Part shown: positions 1-6,539 of the stretch, piece after piece
Numbering within the stretch: position 1 is the first letter of the stretch
Layout of the letters: the number at the start of each line of letters is the position of its first letter
NCBI GenBank assembly: GCA_030692145.1
Contig: JAUYCU010000048.1
Coordinates: 1 to 12,042 of the forward strand
From: a bacterium
GTDB lineage: Bacteria; Patescibacteriota; Minisyncoccia; RBG-13-40-8-A
Reading direction: 5' to 3'
Length of the DNA: 12,042 nucleotides
Notes under the pieces: model-generated
Told to the model about the DNA's origin: nothing
Database searches by the model: none
What the model saw: the letters and a program-made list of their open reading frames with translations, nothing else
Position numbers and translations under genes: made by a program

Positions 1-1155
1 AACATTAAAACCTTAAAAGATATTGATTTAAAAAATAAACGCGCTTTAGTGCGCGTTAATTTTGATGTACCGTTAGATAAAGATGGAAACGTCGAAGACG
101 ATTTCAGAATCAGGGAAAGCTTACCCACAATTGAGTATTTAATCAAAAATAAATGCAGGATTGTTTTAATTTCTCACCTCGGCAGGCCGGATGGTAAAAA
201 ATTGAAAAAATATTCTCTTCGGCCCACGGCAAAAAGATTGGGGGAATTGATAAAGAAAGAGATTGTCTTTGTGGAAAAGATTTCCGGCAAACAAGTCGAA
301 AAAATTTCGGAGACCATAGAACCAGGAAATATTTTAATGCTCGAAAACTTGAGATTCGATACACGCGAGGAAAAAAACTCGGCTGAATTCGCCCAGGAAT
401 TATCGAAACTGGGAAACATTTTTGTAAATGAGGCATTTTCGGTTTGTCATCGCGAACATACTTCGATTGTCGGAATTCCGAATTATCTGCCATCGGTTGC
501 CGGTTTTTGTCTGGAAAAAGAAATTAAAGAATTGAATAAAATTTTATTTCATCCGCAAAAACCATTAATTGCGATTATCGGCGGAGCAAAAATATCCACC
601 AAAATAAAAGTAATCAATAAATTTTTGCATATTGCCGACAGGGTTTTAATCGGTGGGGCCTTGGCGAATACGATTTTCGCCAAGCAGGGTTTCGATATGG
701 CAGATTCGACAATCGACAAAGAATCTTTTTCCGATGTAGACAAAATTAATCTGAAAAATCCAAAACTGTTTTTGCCGATTGATTTGGGTATTTGGGATGG
801 AAAGAGAGCGTATTATGGGGAAGTCGGCAATCTAAAAAAAGGCGAAAAAGCACTGGATATCGGTTTAAAAACAATCGATTTATTCGCAAGTCTGATTAAG
901 GGGGCAAAAACCATTGTTTGGAATGGGCCATTAGGACTCACCACGCAAAAACCTTTTGATAAGAGTTCGATAGAGTCAGTGGAGGCGATCCATCACAGCG
1001 GAGCCTATTCGGTTGTTGGTGGGGGAGACACTATAGCCTTTATTAATGAAATTAAAAAAGAAAAAGCATTCAGTTATCTTTCTACCGGTGGTGGGGCAAT
1101 GTTGGATTACTTGGCCAACGAAACATTGCCGGGGATAGAAGCACTTGAACAATGA
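1..1155 (+). CDS. pgk: Phosphoglycerate kinase, 5' end just outside the window
   Basis: Cytosolic glycolytic enzyme that transfers phosphate from 1,3-bisphosphoglycerate to ADP, giving 3-phosphoglycerate and ATP. The frame is open from base 1 (NIKTLKDIDLKNKRALVRVN), so only about one N-terminal codon is missing; a GTG at 49 is internal and is not the start. The 384 visible residues are near the usual length of about 390-400. Family landmarks in order: RVNFDVPL (residues 18-25), SHLGRP (58-63), ENLRFDTREE (115-124), NEAFSVCHREH (143-153) in place of the usual NDAFG-AHR, GGAKISTKI (194-202), VWNGPLG (306-312), GGGDT (340-344), STGGGA (361-366) and a terminal LPGIEAL. The acidic residue that normally follows the GPMGVF segment and contacts the nucleotide ribose is not where expected (GPLGLTTQ). 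The stop overlaps the recJ start as ATGA, implying translational coupling. Confidence 0.97.
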   Translation, partial: NIKTLKDIDLKNKRALVRVNFDVPLDKDGNVEDDFRIRESLPTIEYLIKNKCRIVLISHLGRPDGKKLKKYSLRPTAKRLGELIKKEIVFVEKISGKQVEKISETIEPGNILMLENLRFDTREEKNSAEFAQELSKLGNIFVNEAFSVCHREHTSIVGIPNYLPSVAGFCLEKEIKELNKILFHPQKPLIAIIGGAKISTKIKVINKFLHIADRVLIGGALANTIFAKQGFDMADSTIDKESFSDVDKINLKNPKLFLPIDLGIWDGKRAYYGEVGNLKKGEKALDIGLKTIDLFASLIKGAKTIVWNGPLGLTTQKPFDKSSIESVEAIHHSGAYSVVGGGDTIAFINEIKKEKAFSYLSTGGGAMLDYLANETLPGIEALEQ

Positions 1156-2879
1156 ATAAAATTTGGAAAATAAACAAAAGAGCTCCAAAAGAATTTTTTG
1201 ATAAATTTCCCGAATATTTGAAGATTACCCTGCAATTACTTTGGGATAGGGAATTAAGAAATCAAAAATCGATTGACGAGTTTTTTAATCCCGATTACGA
1301 ACAGGATCTTCACGATCCGTTTTTATTGAAAGACATAAAACCGGTTATCAAAAGAATCAACCAGGCCGCAGTAAAAAAAGAAAAGGTGGTTATTTTTGCC
1401 GATTATGATGCGGACGGAATTTGCGGCGGAGTTATTTTGAGCGAGATTCTGAAGTCCGTTAATATCGAACAGGATATTTACATACCGGACAGAAACAAAG
1501 AAGGCTATGGTTTGAATTTTAAAGCAATCGAAGAAATCGCCAAAAAGGGAGTAAAACTGATTTTGACCATCGATTGCGGAATTACCGATTTTGAAGAAGT
1601 AAAGCTGGCCAATAAGCTGGGAATGGATGTAATTATTATTGACCATCACGAAATTCCCAAGAAGCTTCCGCCCGCGGTAGCCATAATTGACCCCAAGCAG
1701 AAGAAAGACAAATACCCGTTTAAGGATCTTGCGGCAACCGGTGTTGCCTTCAAAGTTTTGCAGGCTTTTTTCAAAACCAAGAAAATTCCAATCAAGGAAG
1801 AAAAATGGCTTCTCGATTTGGTTGCCATTGCCACGGTTACCGATTCGATGTTGCTCTTGGGAGAAAACAGAACACTAGTAAGATACGGTCTGATAGTGCT
1901 ATCCCAAACCAGAAGGATCGGTTTGAGGGAATTGATGAAAATTGCCAGAGTTAAACCTGTTTTTAATCCTCAAACCCTCGAAACGAATTTAAATACTTAT
2001 ACCCTGGGGTTTATCCTGGGTCCGAGATTGAACGCGGCAAGTAGAATTGACCATGGCGCTACCGCATACAAACTTTTGACCGCCATAACTGAAGATAATG
2101 CGCGAGAAGTATCTTTGAAATTGGAGCAAAAAAATCAGGAGCGTCAAAGAACAACGGAAAGAATTTTGAAAGAGGCGAGAAACAGAGTTTTAGGTTATTC
2201 TTCGAAAAGAAAAATAATTTTCGAAGGAGACGAAACCTGGATAGCGGGAATTGTTGGTTTAGTTGCCCAGAAATTGACTGATGAGTTTTGTCTTCCGTGT
2301 TTTATCTATCAAAAAATGAAAGATTACAGTATTGGTTCGGTAAGGGGGGTTCCTGGATTCAATGTGGTAAAAGCTTTGACGAAATGCAAGAAATTTTTGA
2401 TTGAATTTGGGGGGCATTACGGAGCAGCGGGCTTTAGGATTTTGAATAAAAACCTGAAAGACTTTCATCAAGCAATGGAAAAATACAGCAATCGCGAGCT
2501 TAAAGTCGAAGAAATAACCCCCTACCTTCATATTGATGCGGATATCGATATTAACGAATTGAATTGGGTTACTTTTGAACAATTGGAAAAATTGGCCCCG
2601 TTCGGCGAAGGCAATCCCGCCCCACTGTTTTTACTTAAAGAGGTGAAAATAACCGAGATGAAAAGCGTGGGTTCGAATGGCTGTCACCTGAAAATGTCTC
2701 TGGAAAAAGAAGCCGAAAACGGAATGAAAAGACTTAAGGCAATTGGCTTTGGTTTAGCTGGTTTCTGTGATAAAATTAAATTAGGGGAAAAGGTGGATAT
2801 TGTTTTTGAGATGATTGCCAATGAATGGAACGGAACCAGGGAATTACAGCTTAAAATTATTGATTTGAAGAAATCTTAA
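1152..2879 (+). CDS. recJ: Single-stranded-DNA-specific exonuclease RecJ
   Basis: 5'-to-3' single-strand DNA exonuclease used in recombination and repair; 575 residues, a normal RecJ length. DHH-superfamily metal-binding motifs are all visible: DYDADG (D84, D86, D88), TIDCGI (D141), IIDHHE (D164, H165, H166) and ATVTDSMLLLGENR (D231), where most RecJ proteins have A-x-V-A-D. Next come GPRLNAASRIDH (290-301), GSVRGVPGFN (395-404) and the DHHA1 signature FGGHYGAAGF (419-428). An OB-fold domain follows, opening with APFGEGNPAP (482-491). The ATG overlaps the pgk stop (ATGA) and has no separate ribosome binding site. The pairing with pgk in one transcript looks like genome compaction rather than a functional link. 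Confidence 0.96.
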   Translation: MNKIWKINKRAPKEFFDKFPEYLKITLQLLWDRELRNQKSIDEFFNPDYEQDLHDPFLLKDIKPVIKRINQAAVKKEKVVIFADYDADGICGGVILSEILKSVNIEQDIYIPDRNKEGYGLNFKAIEEIAKKGVKLILTIDCGITDFEEVKLANKLGMDVIIIDHHEIPKKLPPAVAIIDPKQKKDKYPFKDLAATGVAFKVLQAFFKTKKIPIKEEKWLLDLVAIATVTDSMLLLGENRTLVRYGLIVLSQTRRIGLRELMKIARVKPVFNPQTLETNLNTYTLGFILGPRLNAASRIDHGATAYKLLTAITEDNAREVSLKLEQKNQERQRTTERILKEARNRVLGYSSKRKIIFEGDETWIAGIVGLVAQKLTDEFCLPCFIYQKMKDYSIGSVRGVPGFNVVKALTKCKKFLIEFGGHYGAAGFRILNKNLKDFHQAMEKYSNRELKVEEITPYLHIDADIDINELNWVTFEQLEKLAPFGEGNPAPLFLLKEVKITEMKSVGSNGCHLKMSLEKEAENGMKRLKAIGFGLAGFCDKIKLGEKVDIVFEMIANEWNGTRELQLKIIDLKKS

Positions 2880-3016
2880 CCCTGGTTTATTCGTCCGAAC
2901 GTACGTCTAACCGCAATCCAATCAAATTTTTTCCGACACGAAGTCGCCGAACAGTTGATTAATAATGTTTTTCCCCAGGCGCTTCTTTTTCTCGCTCCGA
3001 CAACACGATTCATCAT
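2876..3016 (-). CDS. Possible 46-residue basic peptide, doubtful
   Basis: On the minus strand a double ATG at 3011-3016 opens a 46-codon frame running through the recJ-rnhA gap and ending at a TAA inside the recJ 3' end. The product would be arginine/lysine rich (for example GARKRSAWGK near the N-terminus and DWIAVRRTFGRI near the C-terminus), with two cysteines and no motif I recognise. There is no Shine-Dalgarno sequence. The same DNA folds strongly, and strand-symmetric folding can produce open frames by chance, so an untranslated structured element is the more likely reading. Listed because nothing longer occupies this gap. Confidence 0.15.
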   Translation of the reverse strand: MMNRVVGARKRSAWGKTLLINCSATSCRKKFDWIAVRRTFGRINQG

Positions 3017-3075
3017 AAAATAAAGAATCAACCGAGTCGGAGCTGCGAAGAGTCTACAAAAATTTATCGGATTGC
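2913..3075 (+). other. Self-complementary intergenic element, possible structured RNA
   Basis: The gap between recJ and the RNase H gene is unusually structured. An outer stem pairs 2913-2919 (gcaatcc) with 3069-3075 (ggattgc), and after a small internal loop 2924-2931 (aaattttt) with 3058-3065 (aaaaattt). Inside it a hairpin pairs 2994-3001 (gctccgac) with 3036-3043 (gtcggagc) and then 3007-3011 (gattc) with 3025-3029 (gaatc). A small hairpin cgac/gtcg lies at 2934-2946. An alternative pairing of 2954-2960 (gttgatt) with 3026-3032 (aatcaac) would cross the 2994/3036 stem as a pseudoknot. It does not resemble tmRNA, 6S, SRP RNA or a known riboswitch that I can recognise. The strand is uncertain; it could be a small RNA, a leader of the RNase H gene, or a dispersed repeat. 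Confidence 0.35.
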
Positions 3076-3117
3076 TTAAAACATCTCGGTGTAAAATAAA
3101 TCCTCGCTTAAATAATT

Positions 3118-3561
3118 ATGAAAACAATCATTTATTGCGATGGTGGCTCAAGAGGAAATCCCGGACCTGCGGCAATCGGAGTGATATTAACCGATGAAAA
3201 AGGAAAGATGATTAAAGAATATGCCGAAAAAATCGGCCGAGCCACAAATAACGAAGCAGAATACGAATCATTAATTTTTGCTCTGCAGAAAGCAAAGCTT
3301 CTTTTCGGCGGGAAAAAAGCGAAAACCATGGAAATCGAGATCAGGACAGACAGCGAATTTGTGGTTAAACAATTGAATGGAAAATACAAAATTTTGGATA
3401 GAAAAATCGAACAACTGTTTCTTAAAACCTGGAATTTAAAAATCGATTTCGGAGACGTAAAATTTATTCATATTCCTCGGGAAAAAAACTGGGAAGCCGA
3501 TAGATTGGTCAATGGGGCGCTGGGCTCGAAGAGAATAAGCGAAGGATTGCCGGGAATATAA
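3118..3561 (+). CDS. rnhA: Ribonuclease HI family protein
   Basis: Endonuclease that cuts the RNA strand of RNA-DNA hybrids (R-loops, primer remnants). At 147 residues it is close to single-domain bacterial RNase HI (about 155). It opens with the classic YCDGGSRGNPGPAA (D8). The other carboxylates are E46 in ATNNEAEYESL, D78 in RTDSEFV and D128 in WEADRLVN; H118 in FIHIPRE sits where the flexible-loop histidine is expected. All four metal ligands are therefore present and the enzyme should be active. The ATG at 3118 is the first in frame directly before the conserved beta strand and has no Shine-Dalgarno sequence. A TAAAAT at 3092-3097 could be a -10 box, but no good -35 box lies at the right distance, so it may also be read from the recJ transcript. 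Confidence 0.95.
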   Translation: MKTIIYCDGGSRGNPGPAAIGVILTDEKGKMIKEYAEKIGRATNNEAEYESLIFALQKAKLLFGGKKAKTMEIEIRTDSEFVVKQLNGKYKILDRKIEQLFLKTWNLKIDFGDVKFIHIPREKNWEADRLVNGALGSKRISEGLPGI

Positions 3562-3592
3562 GCACAAAAAATAAATAACAAGAAACAAAAAT

Positions 3593-3623
3593 AAAAACAT
3601 CGAGATATTGTCTCGATGTTTTT
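3593..3623. terminator. Bidirectional hairpin terminator between rnhA and rnpB
   Basis: A perfect 13-bp stem pairs 3593-3605 with 3611-3623 around a 5-base loop (tattg). Because the arms begin and end with A5/T5 runs, the hairpin is followed by a U-run on either strand. It can end both the RNase H transcript (+) and the RNase P RNA transcript (-). Confidence 0.9.
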
Positions 3624-3628
3624 ATTAT

Positions 3629-3955
3629 CCCGGCAAGCCTATAAGCCGAATTCTGTACCCCGCAACTGCGGGGCGATGATTATTTATCTGGGCCCAGCGT
3701 TACCATTGGGCTCGAGCGAACCACCTTTCACTGGCGAAAAATCATAAACATCTTTCACCAGGTATTTGTTCTTGCACTCACCTAGGAATTTAGCCGTTTC
3801 ACTCCCTTAATTTCTTAAGGGCATCGTCACTGTTCGCATCCCTATCCTTACGGACGACGGGCGTTACCCGTTAAGTTGTTTCCTCGCAATGCGAGGAGAG
3901 TGTTCGGACTTTCCTCCCCGAATTAATTCGGAGCAATCATCCGACTTGTCGGGAC
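3629..3955 (-). ncRNA. rnpB: RNase P RNA (catalytic RNA of ribonuclease P)
   Basis: Catalytic RNA that removes 5' leaders from tRNA precursors. Read on the minus strand it contains the conserved block ggaggaaagtccgaacac (around 3900-3918) and, near the 3' end, acagaattcggcttat (around 3642-3657); together these are diagnostic of bacterial RNase P RNA. The ends pair as helix P1: cccgacaag (5' side, complement of 3945-3953) with cttgccggg (complement of 3629-3637), with one A-C mismatch. P2 is visible as gatgatt with aatcatc, and P3 as the ccgaat/attcgg hairpin. At about 327 nt it is a normal, slightly compact size. The 5' end at about 3955 is set by a promoter seven bases upstream, and the 3' end by the hairpin at 3593-3623. 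The general organisation looks type-A-like, but I have not folded it fully. Confidence 0.95.
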
Positions 3956-3961
3956 AGAGTT

Positions 3962-3990
3962 ATTCTATTATAAAATTTCAATAAAGTCAA
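3962..3990 (-). promoter_or_regulatory. rnpB promoter
   Basis: On the minus strand, TTGACT (complement of 3985-3990) and TAGAAT (complement of 3962-3967) are separated by exactly 17 bp. A start seven bases downstream falls at about 3955, just ahead of helix P1 of RNase P RNA. An overlapping TATAAT (complement of 3967-3972) is closer to consensus but leaves only 12 bp to the -35 box. Confidence 0.75.
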
Positions 3991-4000
3991 GAGGGGGCGA

Positions 4001-4029
4001 TTGATTTTAACCGAAAACCGAGTTACAAT
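4001..4029 (+). promoter_or_regulatory. Promoter of the polysaccharide operon
   Basis: TTGATT at 4001-4006 and TACAAT at 4024-4029 are separated by 17 bp, the ideal sigma-70 spacing. The predicted start, about 4036-4037, coincides with the ATG at 4037, so the mRNA would be leaderless or nearly so. Its -35 box lies 10 bp from the -35 box of the divergent rnpB promoter. Confidence 0.7.
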
Positions 4030-4036
4030 AAAAGCA

Positions 4037-5431
4037 ATGAAAAGATCAGAATTAATCTTTGGAGCATTATTGGTTCCGGTTGATTTCTTGATGTTTTTAG
4101 TTGCGGGTATGGCCGCGTATTTTTTGCGCGTTAGCCCGCTTATCGTTAAATGGAAACCGGTTTTATTTACCTTAAATCTTCCCTTCGAAAGATACTTTTT
4201 TTTATTACTGGCGGTTTCCGTTTTCGGAGTTTTGATTTTTGCGATTTCCGGGCTTTATAAGATTAGCGCGCAGAAAAAACTATTCAAGGAATTTTTTCAG
4301 ATAGTGATCGCGGTCTCGGCAACCATTTTGGTGGTCATTCTTTATATCTTTTTCAGTCGGGAACTTTTTGAGTCTCGTTTCATTGTTTTGGTTGCCTGGA
4401 CTTTTGCCATAATTTTTGTTTCCCTGGGAAGATTTTTCGTTAAAAAACTCCAGCGATATTTGGTCGGAAAATACAATGTCGGAACACACAACGTTGTGGT
4501 AATCGGAGAAGACAGAATAACCAAGAAAATAATAAAAGAGATAAAAACCAATCCTGAGCTGGGATACAGAATAATTCGTCATTTTTCCGACATAGATATC
4601 AATAAAATAAAGGATTTTATTTTCGGCGAGGGCACGCATACCGATGAAGTTATTCTTGCCAGTTATAAATACGAAAGAAACGATGTTTTGGAAATTTTGG
4701 ATTTTTGCGAAGAACAGAGAATTGATTTCAAATTCGTTCCTAATCTTTTCCAGACATTGACTACGAATGTCGAAATGAATACCCTTGACGGAGTTCCCTT
4801 AATTGAAATAAAAAAGACTCCACTCGACGGCTGGGGAAAAATAATAAAAAGAAGTATGGATTTTATTGGTTCTTTGCTCGGGCTGATAATTCTTTCGCCA
4901 TTTTTCTTGATTTTTGCGATATTTATCAGGCTTGGTTCCGAGGGACCCATTTTCGTAAAACTGAAAAGAATAAGCCAAAGGAAGGAATTTTATCTTTATA
5001 AATTTCGTTCCATGGTAAAAGACGCGGAGCAAATGAAAAAAGATCTGTGGCAATACAACGAAAGAAACGATGGGCCGTTGTTTAAAATGAAAAATGATCC
5101 GAGGATAACCAAAATCGGCAAATTCTTGAGAAAATACCGTATCGATGAATTGCCGCAGTTAATTAACGTTTTGAGGGGAGAGATAAGCCTTATTGGGCCA
5201 AGACCCCATCAGCCCGATGAAATAGAAAAATACGAAAAGCATCACAAAAAAGTTTTATTAGTTAAGCCGGGAATGACGGGGATGGCGCAAATTAGCGGAA
5301 GTTCCGATCTGCCGTTCGAAGAAGAGGTGAAATTGGATACTTATTATATCGAAAACTGGTCTTTATCTAAAGATATTTATATTTTACTTAAGACATTGGT
5401 TGTTCTGCTTAAAGACCGATCAGCTTGTTAA
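4037..5431 (+). CDS. Polyprenyl-phosphate sugar-1-phosphate transferase (WcaJ/WbaP-like)
   Basis: Membrane enzyme that starts glycan assembly by moving a sugar-1-phosphate from a nucleotide sugar to undecaprenyl phosphate on the inner face of the membrane. The 464-residue protein has four N-terminal membrane segments (about 5-30, 51-74, 87-107, 113-134), a Rossmann-like central domain starting at VVVIGEDR (153-160), a membrane-inserted hydrophobic helix (273-299), and the C-terminal bacterial sugar transferase catalytic domain. Key motifs are YKFRSM (321-326), RIDELPQL (368-375, with the catalytic Asp-Glu pair D370-E371), GEISLIGPRP (381-390) and KPGMTGMAQISG (410-421). The start at 4037 is chosen because an in-frame TTG at 4001 is part of the -35 box of the promoter. 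It is first in an operon with glycosyltransferases; the sugar specificity cannot be read from sequence. Confidence 0.93.
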   Translation: MKRSELIFGALLVPVDFLMFLVAGMAAYFLRVSPLIVKWKPVLFTLNLPFERYFFLLLAVSVFGVLIFAISGLYKISAQKKLFKEFFQIVIAVSATILVVILYIFFSRELFESRFIVLVAWTFAIIFVSLGRFFVKKLQRYLVGKYNVGTHNVVVIGEDRITKKIIKEIKTNPELGYRIIRHFSDIDINKIKDFIFGEGTHTDEVILASYKYERNDVLEILDFCEEQRIDFKFVPNLFQTLTTNVEMNTLDGVPLIEIKKTPLDGWGKIIKRSMDFIGSLLGLIILSPFFLIFAIFIRLGSEGPIFVKLKRISQRKEFYLYKFRSMVKDAEQMKKDLWQYNERNDGPLFKMKNDPRITKIGKFLRKYRIDELPQLINVLRGEISLIGPRPHQPDEIEKYEKHHKKVLLVKPGMTGMAQISGSSDLPFEEEVKLDTYYIENWSLSKDIYILLKTLVVLLKDRSAC

Positions 5432-5435
5432 TTTT

Positions 5436-6539
5436 ATGAAAGTAGCATTAGTTCACGATTATTTGAATCAGTACGGAGGGGCGGAAAAGGTATTGGAAAT
5501 TTTTGCGGAAATTTTCCCCAATGCTCCGATTTATACTTTGGTTTACGACCCTAACTTGGTTAAAAATATTTTGCCCGGAAGAGAAATCCGGGCCTCGTTT
5601 TTGCAGAAAATTCCATTTGCCAGGTCTCATCACCGTTTGTTTCCGCCACTTATGCCCTTGGCTGTGGAGAGATTCGATTTATCGGATTACGATTTGGTTC
5701 TTTCCGATTCCGCCGCTTTCAGTAAGGGTGTAATCACCAAGCCGGAAACGCTGCATATTTGTTATTGTCACACTCCTATACGCTATGCCTGGGACGATAG
5801 CCATAAATATGTTCGGGAATTTAATATGTCTTTTTGGGTAAAATTTTTTGTTCCTCTTTTTATGAATTATTTACGTCTCTGGGACAGGGAGGCGGCATTT
5901 CGCGTGGATAGATTTATTTGTAATTCGGAGTTTGTCGCCAAAAGAATCGAAAAATACTACAAAAGCAAGGCAACGGTAATTTATCCACCTGTCGATGCCA
6001 ATAAGTTTTTTCCCGGGAAAAAAGTTGAAAATTATTTTTTGATGGTCGGAAGGTTATTGGTCTATAAGCGCTTTGATTTGGCAATCAATGCTTTCAATGA
6101 ATTGGAAATCCCCCTGAAGATTATCGGCACTGGTCCGGAAATGAATAAACTGAAAAAAATGGCTAATTGGAACATTGAATTTTTGGGAGACGTAGATAAT
6201 GGCAAGTTGAGAGAATATTATCAAAATTGCCAAGCCTTGGTTTTTCCTCAAGAGGAAGACTTCGGCATTGTGGCAGTAGAGGCAATGGCCTGCGGGAGGC
6301 CGGTGATTGCCTATCGTGGAGGAGGGGCACTGGAAAGCGTTAAAGAGGGGGAAACCGGCATATTTTTTGACGAACAAAAAAGAGATTCTCTGATTGGTGC
6401 CATAAAAAAATTTAACCCCGATAAGTTTAATCCTTCCAAAATACATGCTTATGCCAAGAAATTCGATAAAGAAATTTTCGGCAAAAAAATTAAAGAATTT
6501 ATAGAAAAAGCATATCATGAACATCGGAATAGACATTAG
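5436..6539 (+). CDS. GT4-family glycosyltransferase (WbaZ-like)
   Basis: Predicted cytosolic GT-B fold enzyme adding a sugar from a nucleotide donor to the lipid-linked glycan begun by the upstream transferase. In the 367 residues the N-terminal domain carries HDYLNQYGGAEKVLE (7-21), with the glycine-rich acceptor/phosphate loop, and YCHTPIRYAWD (110-120), a motif common in WbaZ-type mannosyltransferase relatives. CNSEFVAKRI (162-171) leads into VIYPPVD (181-187). The C-terminal domain begins at FLMVGRLLVYKRFD (201-214) and holds the EX7E motif (E274 and E282, in QEEDFGIVAVEAMACGRPVIA). The ATG at 5436 lies 4 bp after the upstream stop; an in-frame TTG at 5400 lies inside the previous gene and is rejected. 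Mannose as the donor sugar is only a guess. Its 3' end overlaps the next gene by 23 bp. Confidence 0.92.
   Translation: MKVALVHDYLNQYGGAEKVLEIFAEIFPNAPIYTLVYDPNLVKNILPGREIRASFLQKIPFARSHHRLFPPLMPLAVERFDLSDYDLVLSDSAAFSKGVITKPETLHICYCHTPIRYAWDDSHKYVREFNMSFWVKFFVPLFMNYLRLWDREAAFRVDRFICNSEFVAKRIEKYYKSKATVIYPPVDANKFFPGKKVENYFLMVGRLLVYKRFDLAINAFNELEIPLKIIGTGPEMNKLKKMANWNIEFLGDVDNGKLREYYQNCQALVFPQEEDFGIVAVEAMACGRPVIAYRGGGALESVKEGETGIFFDEQKRDSLIGAIKKFNPDKFNPSKIHAYAKKFDKEIFGKKIKEFIEKAYHEHRNRH

Noticed and set aside
2834..2887. Inverted repeat aaccaggg / ccctggtt at the recJ end, considered as a terminator
   Set aside because: The loop is 38 bases, half of it lies in recJ coding sequence, and no T-run follows.
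2880..3117. tRNA, tmRNA, 6S or SRP RNA in the recJ-rnhA gap
   Set aside because: No T-loop consensus, acceptor stem, tmRNA tag frame or SRP core motif could be found; the apparent T-arm-like acgttcgg has no pairing stem.
3562..3592. A small gene between the RNase H gene and the terminator
   Set aside because: Only an A-rich 31-base linker without a start codon.
4001..4036. Upstream TTG start that would lengthen the sugar transferase by 12 residues
   Set aside because: The TTG is part of a TTGATT-17-TACAAT promoter whose start point is at about 4037, and the added residues resemble nothing in the family.
5400..5435. TTG start for the first glycosyltransferase inside the preceding gene
   Set aside because: MKVALVHDYL at 5436 is the normal GT4 N-terminus; the extra 12 residues are translated from the other gene's coding sequence.
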